Part shown: one piece after another, positions 1 through 8,373 of the stretch | Layout: each line of letters begins with the position of its first letter | How positions within the stretch are numbered: position 1 is the first letter of the stretch | NCBI GenBank assembly: GCA_963828445.1 | Contig: CAWHFP010000018.1 | Location: 1-64,000, forward strand | Direction: 5' to 3' | Length of the DNA: 64,000 nucleotides | Origin: Bog-532 sp963828445 | Lineage (GTDB): Bacteria > Actinomycetota > Actinomycetes > Streptosporangiales > Streptosporangiaceae | The notes under the pieces: model-generated | Seen by the model: only the letters and a program-made list of their open reading frames with translations | Databases searched by the model: none | Told to the model about the DNA's origin: nothing | Position numbers and translations under genes: made by a program

Positions 1-15
1 TGTGGGAGTTCCTGG

Positions 16-987
16 CTAGCTGGTGATCATGACGGGGCTTCCGAGGGGGATCCGGGCCAGCGCCCGCAGGGCGGCGGCGGGGACCCGGACGCAGCCGTGG
101 CTGGCTCCGTGGCCGAAGACGGCCGGGTCTGGCCAGCCGTGCAGCCCGACGGTGCCGGGGCCGCCGCCGTAGGTGGTCAGGGTGTTCGAGTGGGTGCCGA
201 GCGGGAGGATCAGCGGGCTGTAGGTCGGGTGCTGGGGGGCCAGCGACGCGAGCAGGAAGGTGCGGCCGGCCGGGGTGGGGGTACCGGTGGCGCCGTCGGC
301 TACCGTCCAGGTGCCCAGGCTGCGGCCGGCGTTCAGGATGGTCAGCCGGTAGGTGCTGAGGCTGACTTCGACCCGGTAGGCGGTGTGGGCGATTCGCAGC
401 CCGCCGCCGCTGAGGTAGATCCAGCCCGTCGACCGGTTCGGCCGGGTCGGCAGCAGGATCCGGTCCCATCCTGGCTGGGACTGTACGACCGGGACCCAGG
501 TCGGGCTCCCGAGTTCGGTGGTAGGCAGCGTGGCTTCGGCCGGTCCGCCCGGGCGGGTGTAGATCACCTGTGTCGCGGTGGGATGGAGCACCGTGCCCGT
601 TTCCGGCGCAAACGGAGCTGGATCCCGCGGCGCCGTGGGCGTTGTCGCGTAGGTGGTGGCCGTCGGCAATCGCGCCAGCTGCGGTGCGGAGACGTTCGGG
701 GGCTGCCGCGGATGGGACCGCGTAGCGGCCCGCGGCGCGCCGGTGGACCGGGACGGCACGGTCGCCGGGGAACGCGAACGGCCGGTGGCCGACGACGGCG
801 CAGTCGCATGCGGCACACCGGTGGCCTGCGGCGGCCCGGTGGCCCGCGGCGGGGCCGCGGCCTGCGGTGCGGCTGTGCTGCAGCCCACCGCCAAGACTGA
901 AAGGGCCAACGTGATCGCCAGCAGGGTGGTCTTTGCTCGTCTCCCGGCCGGACGGCGCGGGTAGCTAAATCGGAAATGGTCACGCAT
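16..987 (-). CDS. L,D-transpeptidase lipoprotein (YkuD family)
   Basis: This would cross-link or modify peptidoglycan by L,D-transpeptidation outside the membrane. The 323-residue product starts with basic residues and a hydrophobic stretch ending in the lipobox LAVGC, so it is probably a lipoprotein. A long Ala/Pro/Thr-rich linker follows, then an SH3-like stretch and a C-terminal YkuD domain with HGWPD and the catalytic SHGCVR motif (Cys nucleophile). I chose the ATG at 987 because GGAGG lies 6-7 bases upstream; an upstream in-frame ATG at 1032 has no such site and would add a non-signal-like extension. It is divergent from the ice-binding-like gene. The family call is firm; the exact cross-link made is not known. 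Confidence 0.9.
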   Translation of the reverse strand: MRDHFRFSYPRRPAGRRAKTTLLAITLALSVLAVGCSTAAPQAAAPPRATGPPQATGVPHATAPSSATGRSRSPATVPSRSTGAPRAATRSHPRQPPNVSAPQLARLPTATTYATTPTAPRDPAPFAPETGTVLHPTATQVIYTRPGGPAEATLPTTELGSPTWVPVVQSQPGWDRILLPTRPNRSTGWIYLSGGGLRIAHTAYRVEVSLSTYRLTILNAGRSLGTWTVADGATGTPTPAGRTFLLASLAPQHPTYSPLILPLGTHSNTLTTYGGGPGTVGLHGWPDPAVFGHGASHGCVRVPAAALRALARIPLGSPVMITS

Positions 988-1421
988 TGAACGCCTCCAG
1001 GGAAAGGCAAACGCGAAGCTGGCACATTGCATTCAGCTGCTTTTGCGGGCGCGTGCCAGCGGCCATATCCGAATACACGGCTGGTCAAGAACTGGCCGCG
1101 GCCGGGCGGTGGTTATGTCTTGAACCGTAACACGGCAAAGACCTGCGAAGATAGAGATAGTTTGTCACGAATTTCTATGCTTAAATTCCGCATAACATCT
1201 CTTATCAGCCGGAAAATAATTCATGGACCGACGGGCTGTCGCTCGCCCAAAATGCGTGTAGCGTACGAATAGATGCAGTAGAGCCCCGAGACCCCGGGAT
1301 TACTACCGATGAGCGTGTCGGGGCACCTGCAATTCTCTTCCTGCTACGCGGGACCGGTCAGAGCATCGCGACCCTCATCGCTCGCTGCTTCCCGGATAAA
1401 CATTTCAGAAGGGTTCCGCAT
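988..1421. promoter_or_regulatory. AT-richer divergent intergenic region
   Basis: This 434-base gap separates the divergent L,D-transpeptidase and DUF3494 genes. It is clearly richer in A/T than its surroundings, mainly 1110-1280, and must hold both promoters. A dyad with arms GCCCCGA (1283-1289) and TCGGGGC (1318-1324) lies upstream of the DUF3494 gene and could form a leader hairpin. I could not match it to a known riboswitch. AGAAGGG at 1407-1413 is the likely ribosome binding site of the DUF3494 gene. Confidence 0.5.
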
Positions 1422-2612
1422 ATGACGGATATCGGCAATCGTGTCCGGCGCCGGCGCGTCGGCTACCTCTCGGTGGCCGCATGCTCGGTGGCCGCCGGGG
1501 CCATAGGTTTGTTCGCCGTCACCCAGCCCGCCGGCGCGGCGGTCGCCCCGGTGGGTCTGGGGACGGCCGGCAGTTTCGCGGTTCTGGCTGGGTCCACGGT
1601 CACCAACACCGGCCCCAGCCAGATCAACGGGAATCTCGGCGTGAGCCCCGGCTCGGCGGTGACCGGTTTTCCTCCCGGCATCGTGACCGGCGGCACCATT
1701 CACATAGCCGACGGCGTCGCGGGCGGCGCCCAAGCTGACCTGACCACCGCGTACAACGATGCCGCCGGACGGGTGAAGACGGCCTCCGCCAGTAGTTTCA
1801 TCGGCGCCGGGCAGTCACTTTCGCCCGGTGTGTACCAGGCCTCGTCATCGCTGGAGGTTGGCGGGGCACTGATCCTGAACGCACACAACGACCCGAACGC
1901 GGTCTTCATCTTCCAGGCCCCCGCCTCCACGCTGACCACCGACACGGGCACCCACATCTTTCTGACCAACGGCGCCCAAGCCTGCAATGTGTTCTGGCAA
2001 GTGGGCAGCTCCGCAACACTCAATACCGGCACGACCTTCCAGGGAACCATCCTGGCCCTGACGTCGATCTCGGTGCTGAGCGGCGACACCATTCACGGCC
2101 GCGCGCTGGCCCGTAACGGGGCCGTCACCCTTATCAACGACACGATCATCGCGCCTCGCTGCACGACGACACCACCGCCGACGACACCACCGCCGACGCC
2201 CACGGCGACCGCGACCACTCCCACACCAACGTCGACCGCGACCACCCCCACACCGACCCCCACCCGCACCAGGCCTATCCCGACCCCGACCCGCACCAGG
2301 CCTATCCCGACCCCGACCCGCACCAGGCCTATCCCGACCCCGACCCGCACCAGGCCTATCCCGACCCCGACCCGCACCAGGCCTATCCCGACCCCGACCC
2401 GCACCAGGCCCTTCCCGACCCCCACCGGGACCAGGCCCTTCCCAACGCTGACGCCGACACCGACCAGAACCCGGCCCGCGCCGTCGCCCACCGCCACCCG
2501 TCCCCGGCCAGCACCGACCAGCACCAGCCCCAAGCCCGCACCGACCGGTTCCGGTTCTGGTTCCGCGCCCGTTCCCACTCCGGTCAACACCACCCTGCCC
2601 GTGACCGGCTGA
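1422..2612 (+). CDS. Secreted DUF3494 ice-binding-like protein with Thr/Pro repeat tail ending in LPVTG
   Basis: The 396-residue product has a signal peptide (basic start, hydrophobic core, cleavage near PAGA-AV), then a DUF3494 beta-solenoid domain (about residues 42-245; LGTAGSFAVLAGSTVTNTG at its start, GRALARNGAVTL near its end). This family includes ice-binding proteins and many actinobacterial surface proteins of unknown role, so ice binding is not proven here. The domain is followed by about 140 residues of Thr/Pro/Arg repeat, mostly the nonapeptide TRTRPIPTP. The last five residues are LPVTG, the sortase motif, but a TGA follows directly, so the usual membrane helix and basic tail are absent. 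AGAAGGG precedes the ATG. A strong hairpin follows the gene. Confidence 0.85.
   Translation: MTDIGNRVRRRRVGYLSVAACSVAAGAIGLFAVTQPAGAAVAPVGLGTAGSFAVLAGSTVTNTGPSQINGNLGVSPGSAVTGFPPGIVTGGTIHIADGVAGGAQADLTTAYNDAAGRVKTASASSFIGAGQSLSPGVYQASSSLEVGGALILNAHNDPNAVFIFQAPASTLTTDTGTHIFLTNGAQACNVFWQVGSSATLNTGTTFQGTILALTSISVLSGDTIHGRALARNGAVTLINDTIIAPRCTTTPPPTTPPPTPTATATTPTPTSTATTPTPTPTRTRPIPTPTRTRPIPTPTRTRPIPTPTRTRPIPTPTRTRPIPTPTRTRPFPTPTGTRPFPTLTPTPTRTRPAPSPTATRPRPAPTSTSPKPAPTGSGSGSAPVPTPVNTTLPVTG
2262..2423 (+). repeat. 27-bp tandem repeat within the DUF3494 gene
   Basis: Five exact 27-base units run from 2262 to 2396, followed by a sixth diverged one. Each unit encodes nine residues of a Thr-Arg-Pro-Ile stalk. 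The perfect DNA identity suggests recent expansion, and copy number is likely to vary between strains or to be misassembled. Confidence 0.9.
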
Positions 2613-2630
2613 GGATTTGCTGCCTCATCG

Positions 2631-2662
2631 GGGAGGTTCCGCCGGGCCAGGCGGAACCTCCC
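2631..2662 (+). terminator. Strong hairpin after the DUF3494 gene
   Basis: A perfect 13-bp stem, GGGAGGTTCCGCC paired with its complement at 2650-2662, encloses a six-base loop. It lies 19 bases after the stop codon. There is no U tract, as is common for actinobacterial terminators. Confidence 0.8.
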
Positions 2663-2703
2663 GGCGGCGCTCCGCTCACCAGGAGAGACTGTCGCTGACG
2701 CAG

Positions 2704-3612
2704 CTAGATGCGGATCCTGGCGGCTTGGCGCCGCTGCGGGTCGAGCGACATGACGGCCAGGGCCGGACGGTCATGAGGCTGCCCGGCGCGGGCGAACCTG
2801 GCGATGGCAGTGCCAACGAGGGTGGCCTCCACGATGTGGTCGTGGCGGCCGACCGTCAACGGGCAGTCCCGCTCGCGTGCGTGCATCTCCATCGTGGCGA
2901 CCACCACGCCGTCGGCGCCGAGCCGCTTGACGTCACTTTCCAGTTGGCGCCGGGCGTCATCCCGCGACTGGCTGACCAGTTCGGTCCAGCCGGCGACCTC
3001 GGCATTGCCCGCGCCCCAGCGCGCCCGCCGGGTGGTCGTGCGGTCATCGTGCCGCGACCCGATCGAGATGCCGAGCACCAGCCCCGCGGGTACCCAGCCC
3101 GCCATTATCAGCTTGGCGAAATCCTGCCCGGACACCTCAGCGGTGAAGGGCACCGGTAGCCGCTGCGCGGCACCCTGCGCGCGGACCGCGGTGCCGATGA
3201 CCGTGAACTGCGGCCCGCCGAGGGGGAACGACCCCCGGGTCAGCCGGACGCCTACCACCCCGTGCCCGCCCAGCGCGGCGCACTCGGTGGCCATCCGGCC
3301 GACGGCCGTGTGCCGGGCCAGGTCCATGGTCTGCACCAGCGGGCCGAACGACCCCGGGCCGCCCCGCCCGGACACCTGGGCGGCCGGCTGGGACGGCAGC
3401 CCGTCGCCGGACGACCCGCCCGCCCCGGGGCAGGTGTACCTGCTGGCGGTTCCGGCGCTGTAGACGGCCGCGCCAAACACCTGGCCGACCGGTTCAAAAC
3501 CCACGCTGCGGATGGCGGCGAACTCGTCGGTGGTCAGCGCGGATCCCCACGTACCGCTGGACCGGAGCTCCGCCATCCGGGCCTCGGCTGCGGGAGGCAG
3601 CCTCTCGCTCAC
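2704..3612 (-). CDS. YbjQ-like heavy-metal-binding-domain protein
   Basis: The 302-residue protein has no signal peptide or clear membrane helix. Two stretches resemble the YbjQ/UPF0145 fold: one around residues 35-150 (SVGFEPVGQVFGAAVY, then VVGVRLTRG and FTVIGTAVR) and one in the second half (DGVVVATMEMH). Members are annotated as putative heavy-metal-binding proteins by structure, but their function is not established. A GTG start at 3612 follows a G-rich stretch. It runs toward the hairpin at 2631-2662, which may also terminate this gene. Confidence 0.65.
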   Translation of the reverse strand: MSERLPPAAEARMAELRSSGTWGSALTTDEFAAIRSVGFEPVGQVFGAAVYSAGTASRYTCPGAGGSSGDGLPSQPAAQVSGRGGPGSFGPLVQTMDLARHTAVGRMATECAALGGHGVVGVRLTRGSFPLGGPQFTVIGTAVRAQGAAQRLPVPFTAEVSGQDFAKLIMAGWVPAGLVLGISIGSRHDDRTTTRRARWGAGNAEVAGWTELVSQSRDDARRQLESDVKRLGADGVVVATMEMHARERDCPLTVGRHDHIVEATLVGTAIARFARAGQPHDRPALAVMSLDPQRRQAARIRI

Positions 3613-3774
3613 GCCCCCAGCCTAGGCCCGCGCGACGCTGGTGCTGGAGCGGGAGGTTTACCAGATGGCGGCGGGGTACGAACGCCAGAAGAATGTCGCT
3701 ATGCGATAAGCCGAAACGTGTGATGAGGCCCTTCGGCTGCGACTGAGCGGTCGACGGCCAGGAAGAAGGCTGTC

Positions 3775-5130
3775 GTGGCCGCCACCACAACCACTGTTTC
3801 CGAACCGGCTGGCCGCGCGCGCTGGACCCGGCTGATCCCGGTGGCGATCGTCGTCTACATCATCTCGTTCATGGACCGGACCAATATCGGCTTCGCGTTC
3901 GACGGGCTGGGCAAGGACCTGCACCTCGACTCGGCGGGGAAGGGCCTGGCCGGGGGGATCTTCTTCATCGGCTACCTGGTGCTGCAGATTCCCGGCGGTT
4001 ACCTGGCCGAACGGTGGAGCGCGAAGAAGTTCGTCGGGATCATGATCCTGATCTGGGGCGTGATGGCGGTCGCCAACGGTCTGGTCCAGAACTACGCCGA
4101 ACTGCTCGTGGTGCGGTTCCTGCTCGGCGTGGCCGAGGGCGGCATCTGGCCCGCCATCCTGGTGCTGATCAGCCACTGGTTCCCGGCCCGGGAGCGGGCC
4201 CGGGCCTACGGGTTCTGGATGATGAACATCGCCATCGCCTCGATCATCACCGCGCCGCTGTCCGGCTGGATTCTGACCTGGGGTGACTGGCGCACCCTGT
4301 TCTTCATCGAGGGCGTCTTCCCGTTCGTGATCGCCGCGCCGCTGTGGTGGTGGCTGGTCGCCGACCGCCCGTCACAGGCCTCGTGGGTGACCCGGGAGGA
4401 GCGGGAGTACATCGAGACCTCGCTGGCCCAGGAGAGCGCCGATGCGCCCCGGTTCGCCGGGTACCGGAGTGTGTTCCGCAGCAGCGTGGTGTGGCGGCTG
4501 GTGCTGGTGTACTTCTTCATCCAGGTCGGTTTCTACGGCCTGAACCTGTGGCTGCCGCACCTGATCAAGACGACGATCGGCAGCTCGTACCTGGTCGTCG
4601 GGGGGGTCACCGCGATCCCCTATCTGTTCGCGATCGCCGGGCTGTGGTTCAACGCCCGGTCCGCCGACCGCACCGGCCGGTACTCCATCCACATCATGGC
4701 GTCGCTGTTCATCGGGGCGGTGGCGCTGGTGCTGTCGGTGGCGTCTGGCTCGATCGCCGCGCTGTCGGTCTTCCTGGTCAGCATCGCGATGGCGGGCGCC
4801 CTCGCCTACGACGGGCCATTCTGGGCCAGTGCCTCGCGGGCCGTGCCGGTGGCGCTGGCCGGCGGCGCGATGGGCCTGATCAACGCTCTGGGCAACCTGG
4901 GCGGCTTCATCGGTCCCTCTGTCGCTGGATTCCTGCAGGACGCCAGCGGTGGCAGTTTCCAGTCGACGGCGGTGGTGCTCGCGGTCGCGCTGGTGCTCGG
5001 CGGCCTGGTCATGTTGACCCTGCGCAAGCAGGCCGACCGACCCGTACTCGTGGCCGGGCCCGAAACCGCCACGGCATCGGAGCCGGAGGCTGCCCCGGCA
5101 CCGCGTCCCGGATCTGCCCACGGCCGGTGA
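3775..5130 (+). CDS. MFS transporter, anion:cation symporter (ACS) type
   Basis: A 451-residue, 12-helix major facilitator. The N-terminal MDRTNIGFAF motif after helix 1 and the loop motif GYLAERWSAKK between helices 2 and 3 are typical of the ACS family, whose members import organic anions such as galactonate, glucarate, phthalate or 4-hydroxyphenylacetate with protons. The GTG start at 3775 follows AGGAAGAAGG. The C-terminal 30 residues are a Pro/Ala/Glu-rich cytoplasmic tail. It stands alone, ending head to tail with the ArsR gene 6 bases away on the other strand. The substrate cannot be told from sequence. Confidence 0.88.
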   Translation: MAATTTTVSEPAGRARWTRLIPVAIVVYIISFMDRTNIGFAFDGLGKDLHLDSAGKGLAGGIFFIGYLVLQIPGGYLAERWSAKKFVGIMILIWGVMAVANGLVQNYAELLVVRFLLGVAEGGIWPAILVLISHWFPARERARAYGFWMMNIAIASIITAPLSGWILTWGDWRTLFFIEGVFPFVIAAPLWWWLVADRPSQASWVTREEREYIETSLAQESADAPRFAGYRSVFRSSVVWRLVLVYFFIQVGFYGLNLWLPHLIKTTIGSSYLVVGGVTAIPYLFAIAGLWFNARSADRTGRYSIHIMASLFIGAVALVLSVASGSIAALSVFLVSIAMAGALAYDGPFWASASRAVPVALAGGAMGLINALGNLGGFIGPSVAGFLQDASGGSFQSTAVVLAVALVLGGLVMLTLRKQADRPVLVAGPETATASEPEAAPAPRPGSAHGR

Positions 5131-5135
5131 CGGTC

Positions 5136-5882
5136 TCATGAAGAGCAACGCCGTAAGCGGGCTGGGCCGGGACCGGTTTCCAGCCAGGTGCTCTCGCTCG
5201 AGGTGTCATCGGTGGCTGGCGTCTGGATGCCGAAGCGGCCGAGCGCGGTGGTGCCGGTCGGTGTCAACCGCAGCCGGCGTGGCCGCCCGGCAGGTTCTAT
5301 CCAGGCGCGTTGCCGGAGTGAGGTGGCAAGCTGCGCACCAAGCTGGCCGCCGAGATGCGGTCGCCCCGCATGGCTGTCCATACAGGCGAACGCGAGCATC
5401 CGGCGGGAGTGCGTGCTGGGCAGTTCGACCCCCAGATCGGCGAAGCGGTCGGCGGCCGCGGGGCCGAGCCCCAGCTCGCCCTCGCCATCTCGGGTACGCA
5501 GCGCCCCTGACTGCACCAGATGATCCAGGAGTACGACGCCGAGCCAGCCGGCCAGGTGGTCATAGCAGGTGGCCCCGATCGGCAGCGGGCCACCTGTCAG
5601 CGGTGGAGCGCCCCGCAGGCCGTTGAGCATCGAAAAGATCTCCCGCAGCCCGGGCTCGGCGAGCTGGTAGATCGCGAGGCGACCGCGGTGGCTGACGGTG
5701 ACCAGCCCGGCGTCCCGGAGCCGGCGCAGGTGGTTGGCCAGCCGTGTCGGCGCTACCCGCAGCAGCTCGCTCAGCTCACTGGCCGAGGCGGGACTCCGCT
5801 CCAGGCGCTCAAGCACGGCGTAGCGGGTCTCGTCCGCCAGTTCGGCCAGCAGCCGTACTCGCGGATCGCTGAAATTTCCCAT
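5136..5882 (-). CDS. ArsR-family transcriptional regulator
   Basis: A 248-residue protein with an N-terminal winged helix (about residues 8-90: LAELADETRYAVLERLERS, then SELLRVAPTRLANHLRRL as the recognition region). The rest is a long C-terminal extension of the kind seen in actinobacterial ArsR-like regulators with a second, ligand-binding-like half. The metal-binding ELCVCDL motif is absent, so metal sensing is unlikely. It is divergent from the alpha/beta hydrolase gene, and a perfect 9-bp-arm palindrome lies in the gap, so it probably represses that gene and itself. Confidence 0.85.
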   Translation of the reverse strand: MGNFSDPRVRLLAELADETRYAVLERLERSPASASELSELLRVAPTRLANHLRRLRDAGLVTVSHRGRLAIYQLAEPGLREIFSMLNGLRGAPPLTGGPLPIGATCYDHLAGWLGVVLLDHLVQSGALRTRDGEGELGLGPAAADRFADLGVELPSTHSRRMLAFACMDSHAGRPHLGGQLGAQLATSLRQRAWIEPAGRPRRLRLTPTGTTALGRFGIQTPATDDTSSESTWLETGPGPARLRRCSS

Positions 5883-5905
5883 TTCCCGTCAGCGTACTCC
5901 ACCTT

Positions 5906-5926
5906 TCATCATTCTTTGAATGATGA
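5906..5926. promoter_or_regulatory. Palindromic operator between arsR-like gene and hydrolase
   Basis: A perfect inverted repeat TCATCATTC-N3-GAATGATGA lies in an unusually AT-rich gap between the two start codons. A 9-base direct repeat, CACCTTTCA, flanks it at 5900-5908 and 5933-5941. This is the expected form of an ArsR-family dimer site. Confidence 0.7.
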
Positions 5927-5987
5927 TATTTTCACCTTTCAGGAAACACTGAAGTGTCGCTGTTGGTCGAGCCGAGGAGTCACCAGG

Positions 5988-6848
5988 ATGTTCGAGGGGT
6001 TCACGCTTGAGTACGTGGAAGTCGGCGAGGTGACGCTGCGGGTACGCCACGGCGGCCAGGGACGGCCGGTCGTGCTGCTGCATGGTCATCCCCGCACGCA
6101 TACGACCTGGCATCGGGTGGCGCCGCAACTGGCGGATTCCTTCTTCGTCGTCTGCCCGGACCTGCGCGGCTACGGCCAGTCGACGCTGCCTCCTGACGCT
6201 CCCCAGCACGTCCAGTCCTCCAAGCGGGCGATGGCTGAGGACGTGGTCTCGCTCATGCGGCGCCTCGGCCATGACCGGTTCGCGGTGGTGGGGCATGACC
6301 GCGGCGCCCTGGTCGCCTTCCGGGCCGCGATGGACCATCCCGGCGCCGTCACGCGGCTGGTGGTGATGGACGGTCTCCCGGTGACCGAGCACCTCGAACG
6401 GCTCAACGAGCGGTTCGTGCGCACCTGGTGGCATTGGTGGTTCCTGGCCCAGACCGACAAGCCGGCCGAGCCGATCATCAACGGTGATCCCGACGCCTGG
6501 TACCGGACCCCGGCCCCCGCCGAGATGGGGGAAGCCAACTTTGCCGACCTACGGGCGGCCCTGCGCGATCCCGCCGTCGTGCACGGCATGTGCGAGGACT
6601 ACCGGGCCGGCCTGAACATCGATCGTGCCCACGAACAAGCTGACCGCGCGGCCGGCCACCGGATCGCCTGCCCGACGCTGCTGCTGGCCGCGACCGAAGA
6701 CGACATCGACATCCACGGCGACCCCGAGGCGATCTGGCGCCCGTGGGTGGCCGGTGAGCTTTCCAGCATGCCGATCCATTCCGGGCACCACCAAGCCGAA
6801 GAGGCACCGGACGAGCTTGCCCAGGCGCTTGCGGCTTTCCTCTGCTGA
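5988..6848 (+). CDS. Alpha/beta hydrolase, fluoroacetate-dehalogenase-like
   Basis: The 286-residue enzyme has the alpha/beta hydrolase fold with an Asp nucleophile in GHDRGA (D104, R105), acid D128 (VVMDG) and base H267 (SGHHQ). The cap region carries H149-W150 (WWHWWFLAQ) and Y205 (CEDYRAG), the residues that bind halide in fluoroacetate dehalogenases. The second carboxylate-binding Arg of that family (DRGAR) is Leu108 here, so substrate range may differ. Epoxide-hydrolase-like activity is possible. GAGGAG lies 8 bases before the ATG at 5988. It is probably under the divergent ArsR-type regulator. Confidence 0.85.
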   Translation: MFEGFTLEYVEVGEVTLRVRHGGQGRPVVLLHGHPRTHTTWHRVAPQLADSFFVVCPDLRGYGQSTLPPDAPQHVQSSKRAMAEDVVSLMRRLGHDRFAVVGHDRGALVAFRAAMDHPGAVTRLVVMDGLPVTEHLERLNERFVRTWWHWWFLAQTDKPAEPIINGDPDAWYRTPAPAEMGEANFADLRAALRDPAVVHGMCEDYRAGLNIDRAHEQADRAAGHRIACPTLLLAATEDDIDIHGDPEAIWRPWVAGELSSMPIHSGHHQAEEAPDELAQALAAFLC

Positions 6849-6900
6849 CCAGCGTGAGGGGGAGTTTGCCGGACGGGGGCCGGTCCGTAACCTCGAAGGC

Positions 6901-8340
6901 GTGACCGTCGCGACGAATTTGTTCCGGTTCGAGGATTCCTATGCCCGGGCGGTGCCCGGCCTGTCCGTGCCGTGGACGGCGGCTCCGGCGCCCGCTCCTG
7001 AGCTGCTGGTCCTCAATGAGGGGCTGGCGGCCGAGCTCGGTGTCGATCCCGCGGCGCTGCGGGAGCCGTCGGGTGTCGCGCTGCTGGCCGGGCAGGCTCC
7101 GGAGGGGGTCACCACGGTGGCCCAGGTCTACGCCGGCCACCAGTTCGGCATGTACTCTCCCCGCCTCGGGGACGGCCGCGCGGTACTGCTCGGCGAGGTG
7201 CTCGATACCCGAGGGCGCCGCCGCGACCTGCACCTCAAGGGGGCCGGACGCACCCCGTTCGCCCGGGGTGGCGACGGCAAGGCCGTGGTCGGCCCCATGC
7301 TGCGCGAGTACCTCATGGGCGAGGCCATGCACGGCCTCGGCATTCCCACCACGCGGGCGCTCGCGGTGGTCGCCACCGGTGAGCAGGTGCTCCGGGAGGG
7401 CGCACAGCCGGGCGCGGTGCTCACCCGGGTGGCGGCCAGCCATCTGCGCGTGGGCACGTTCCAGTACGCGGCCGCGGCCGGCGACCCGGACCTGCTGCGG
7501 GCGCTGGCCGACTACGCCATCGCCCGTCACTACCCGGAGGCGGCCGACGCCCCGAATCGCTACCTGGACCTGTACCGGCGCGTGGTCGCGGCGCAGGCGT
7601 CGCTGGTGGTCCAGTGGACGCTGGCCGGGTTCGTCCACGGGGTCATGAACACCGACAACACGACGATCTCCGGCGAGACCATCGACTACGGTCCCTGTGC
7701 GTTCATCGACGCCTTCGACCCGGCCGCGGTGTTCAGCTCCATCGATGACGGCGGCCGCTATGCCTACGGCAACCAGCCGAGGATCCTGCAGTGGAACCTG
7801 GCCCGGCTGGCCGAGGCCCTGCTGCCCTTGTTCGACGACAACGGCGAGACCGCGGTGGCGGCGGCCACCGAGGAGCTGGACGGGTTCGCGGCCGCTTATC
7901 AGCAGCACTGGGCCGAGGGCATGGCGGCCAAGCTGGGGCTCACCGCGCCACATCGGGAACTGGCCGAAGACATCCTGCAGCTCCTGCAGTCGCAGCAGGT
8001 CGACTTCACCCAGTTCTTCCGCGCGCTGTCGGCCGGTACCGCGCGGACGCTGTTCGCCGAGCCGGCGCCGTTCGACACCTGGGCCGCCCGGCGCGAGGAC
8101 CTGCTGCCCGCGGACCGGACGGCGGTGGCGGCCGCGATGGACCGGGTCAACCCCATCTACATCCCGCGCAACCATCGCGTCGAGGAGGCGCTGGCCACGG
8201 CGGCCGAGGGCGACCTGGGGCTGTTCCACCGTCTGGTGGAGGTCGTCGCCCGCCCCTTCGACGAGCGGCCCGGCTTGGCCGGCTACACCCGTCCGGCCCC
8301 GGCGGGCGGCGCCCCGTACGTCACCTACTGCGGCACCTGA
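6901..8340 (+). CDS. selO: SelO-type protein AMPylase (YdiU/UPF0061)
   Basis: The 479-residue product matches the SelO pseudokinase family in length and motifs: FRFEDSYARAVPG at the start, VYAGHQFGMYSPRLGDGRA (the conserved GHQFG block), HLKGAGRTPFAR, MREYL-like MLREYLMGEAMH and VHGVMNTDN with IDYGPCAFIDAF. The family transfers AMP to Ser/Thr/Tyr of target proteins and is linked to redox stress. The C-terminus is YCGT, with a Cys near the position of the selenocysteine in animal SelO. The likely start is the GTG at 6901, with GAAGG close upstream; spacing is short, so the start is less sure than the identity. Confidence 0.92.
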   Translation: MTVATNLFRFEDSYARAVPGLSVPWTAAPAPAPELLVLNEGLAAELGVDPAALREPSGVALLAGQAPEGVTTVAQVYAGHQFGMYSPRLGDGRAVLLGEVLDTRGRRRDLHLKGAGRTPFARGGDGKAVVGPMLREYLMGEAMHGLGIPTTRALAVVATGEQVLREGAQPGAVLTRVAASHLRVGTFQYAAAAGDPDLLRALADYAIARHYPEAADAPNRYLDLYRRVVAAQASLVVQWTLAGFVHGVMNTDNTTISGETIDYGPCAFIDAFDPAAVFSSIDDGGRYAYGNQPRILQWNLARLAEALLPLFDDNGETAVAAATEELDGFAAAYQQHWAEGMAAKLGLTAPHRELAEDILQLLQSQQVDFTQFFRALSAGTARTLFAEPAPFDTWAARREDLLPADRTAVAAAMDRVNPIYIPRNHRVEEALATAAEGDLGLFHRLVEVVARPFDERPGLAGYTRPAPAGGAPYVTYCGT

Positions 8341-8373
8341 GCAGCGGGTGGCGCAGTCAGTGCCCTTCCCCCG

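Noticed and set aside
1283..1324. A riboswitch in the leader of the DUF3494 gene
   Set aside because: There is only one seven-pair dyad with a long loop; I could not match it to any known aptamer.
2262..2423. Regular 27-bp units that look like a short CRISPR array
   Set aside because: The units are directly adjacent with no spacers, lie in frame in the DUF3494 gene, and no cas gene is present.
6478..8229. A 583-codon open frame on the reverse strand across the hydrolase and SelO genes
   Set aside because: Its composition is Arg/Gly/Pro-rich and matches no family; it is a shadow of the GC-rich codons of the real forward genes.
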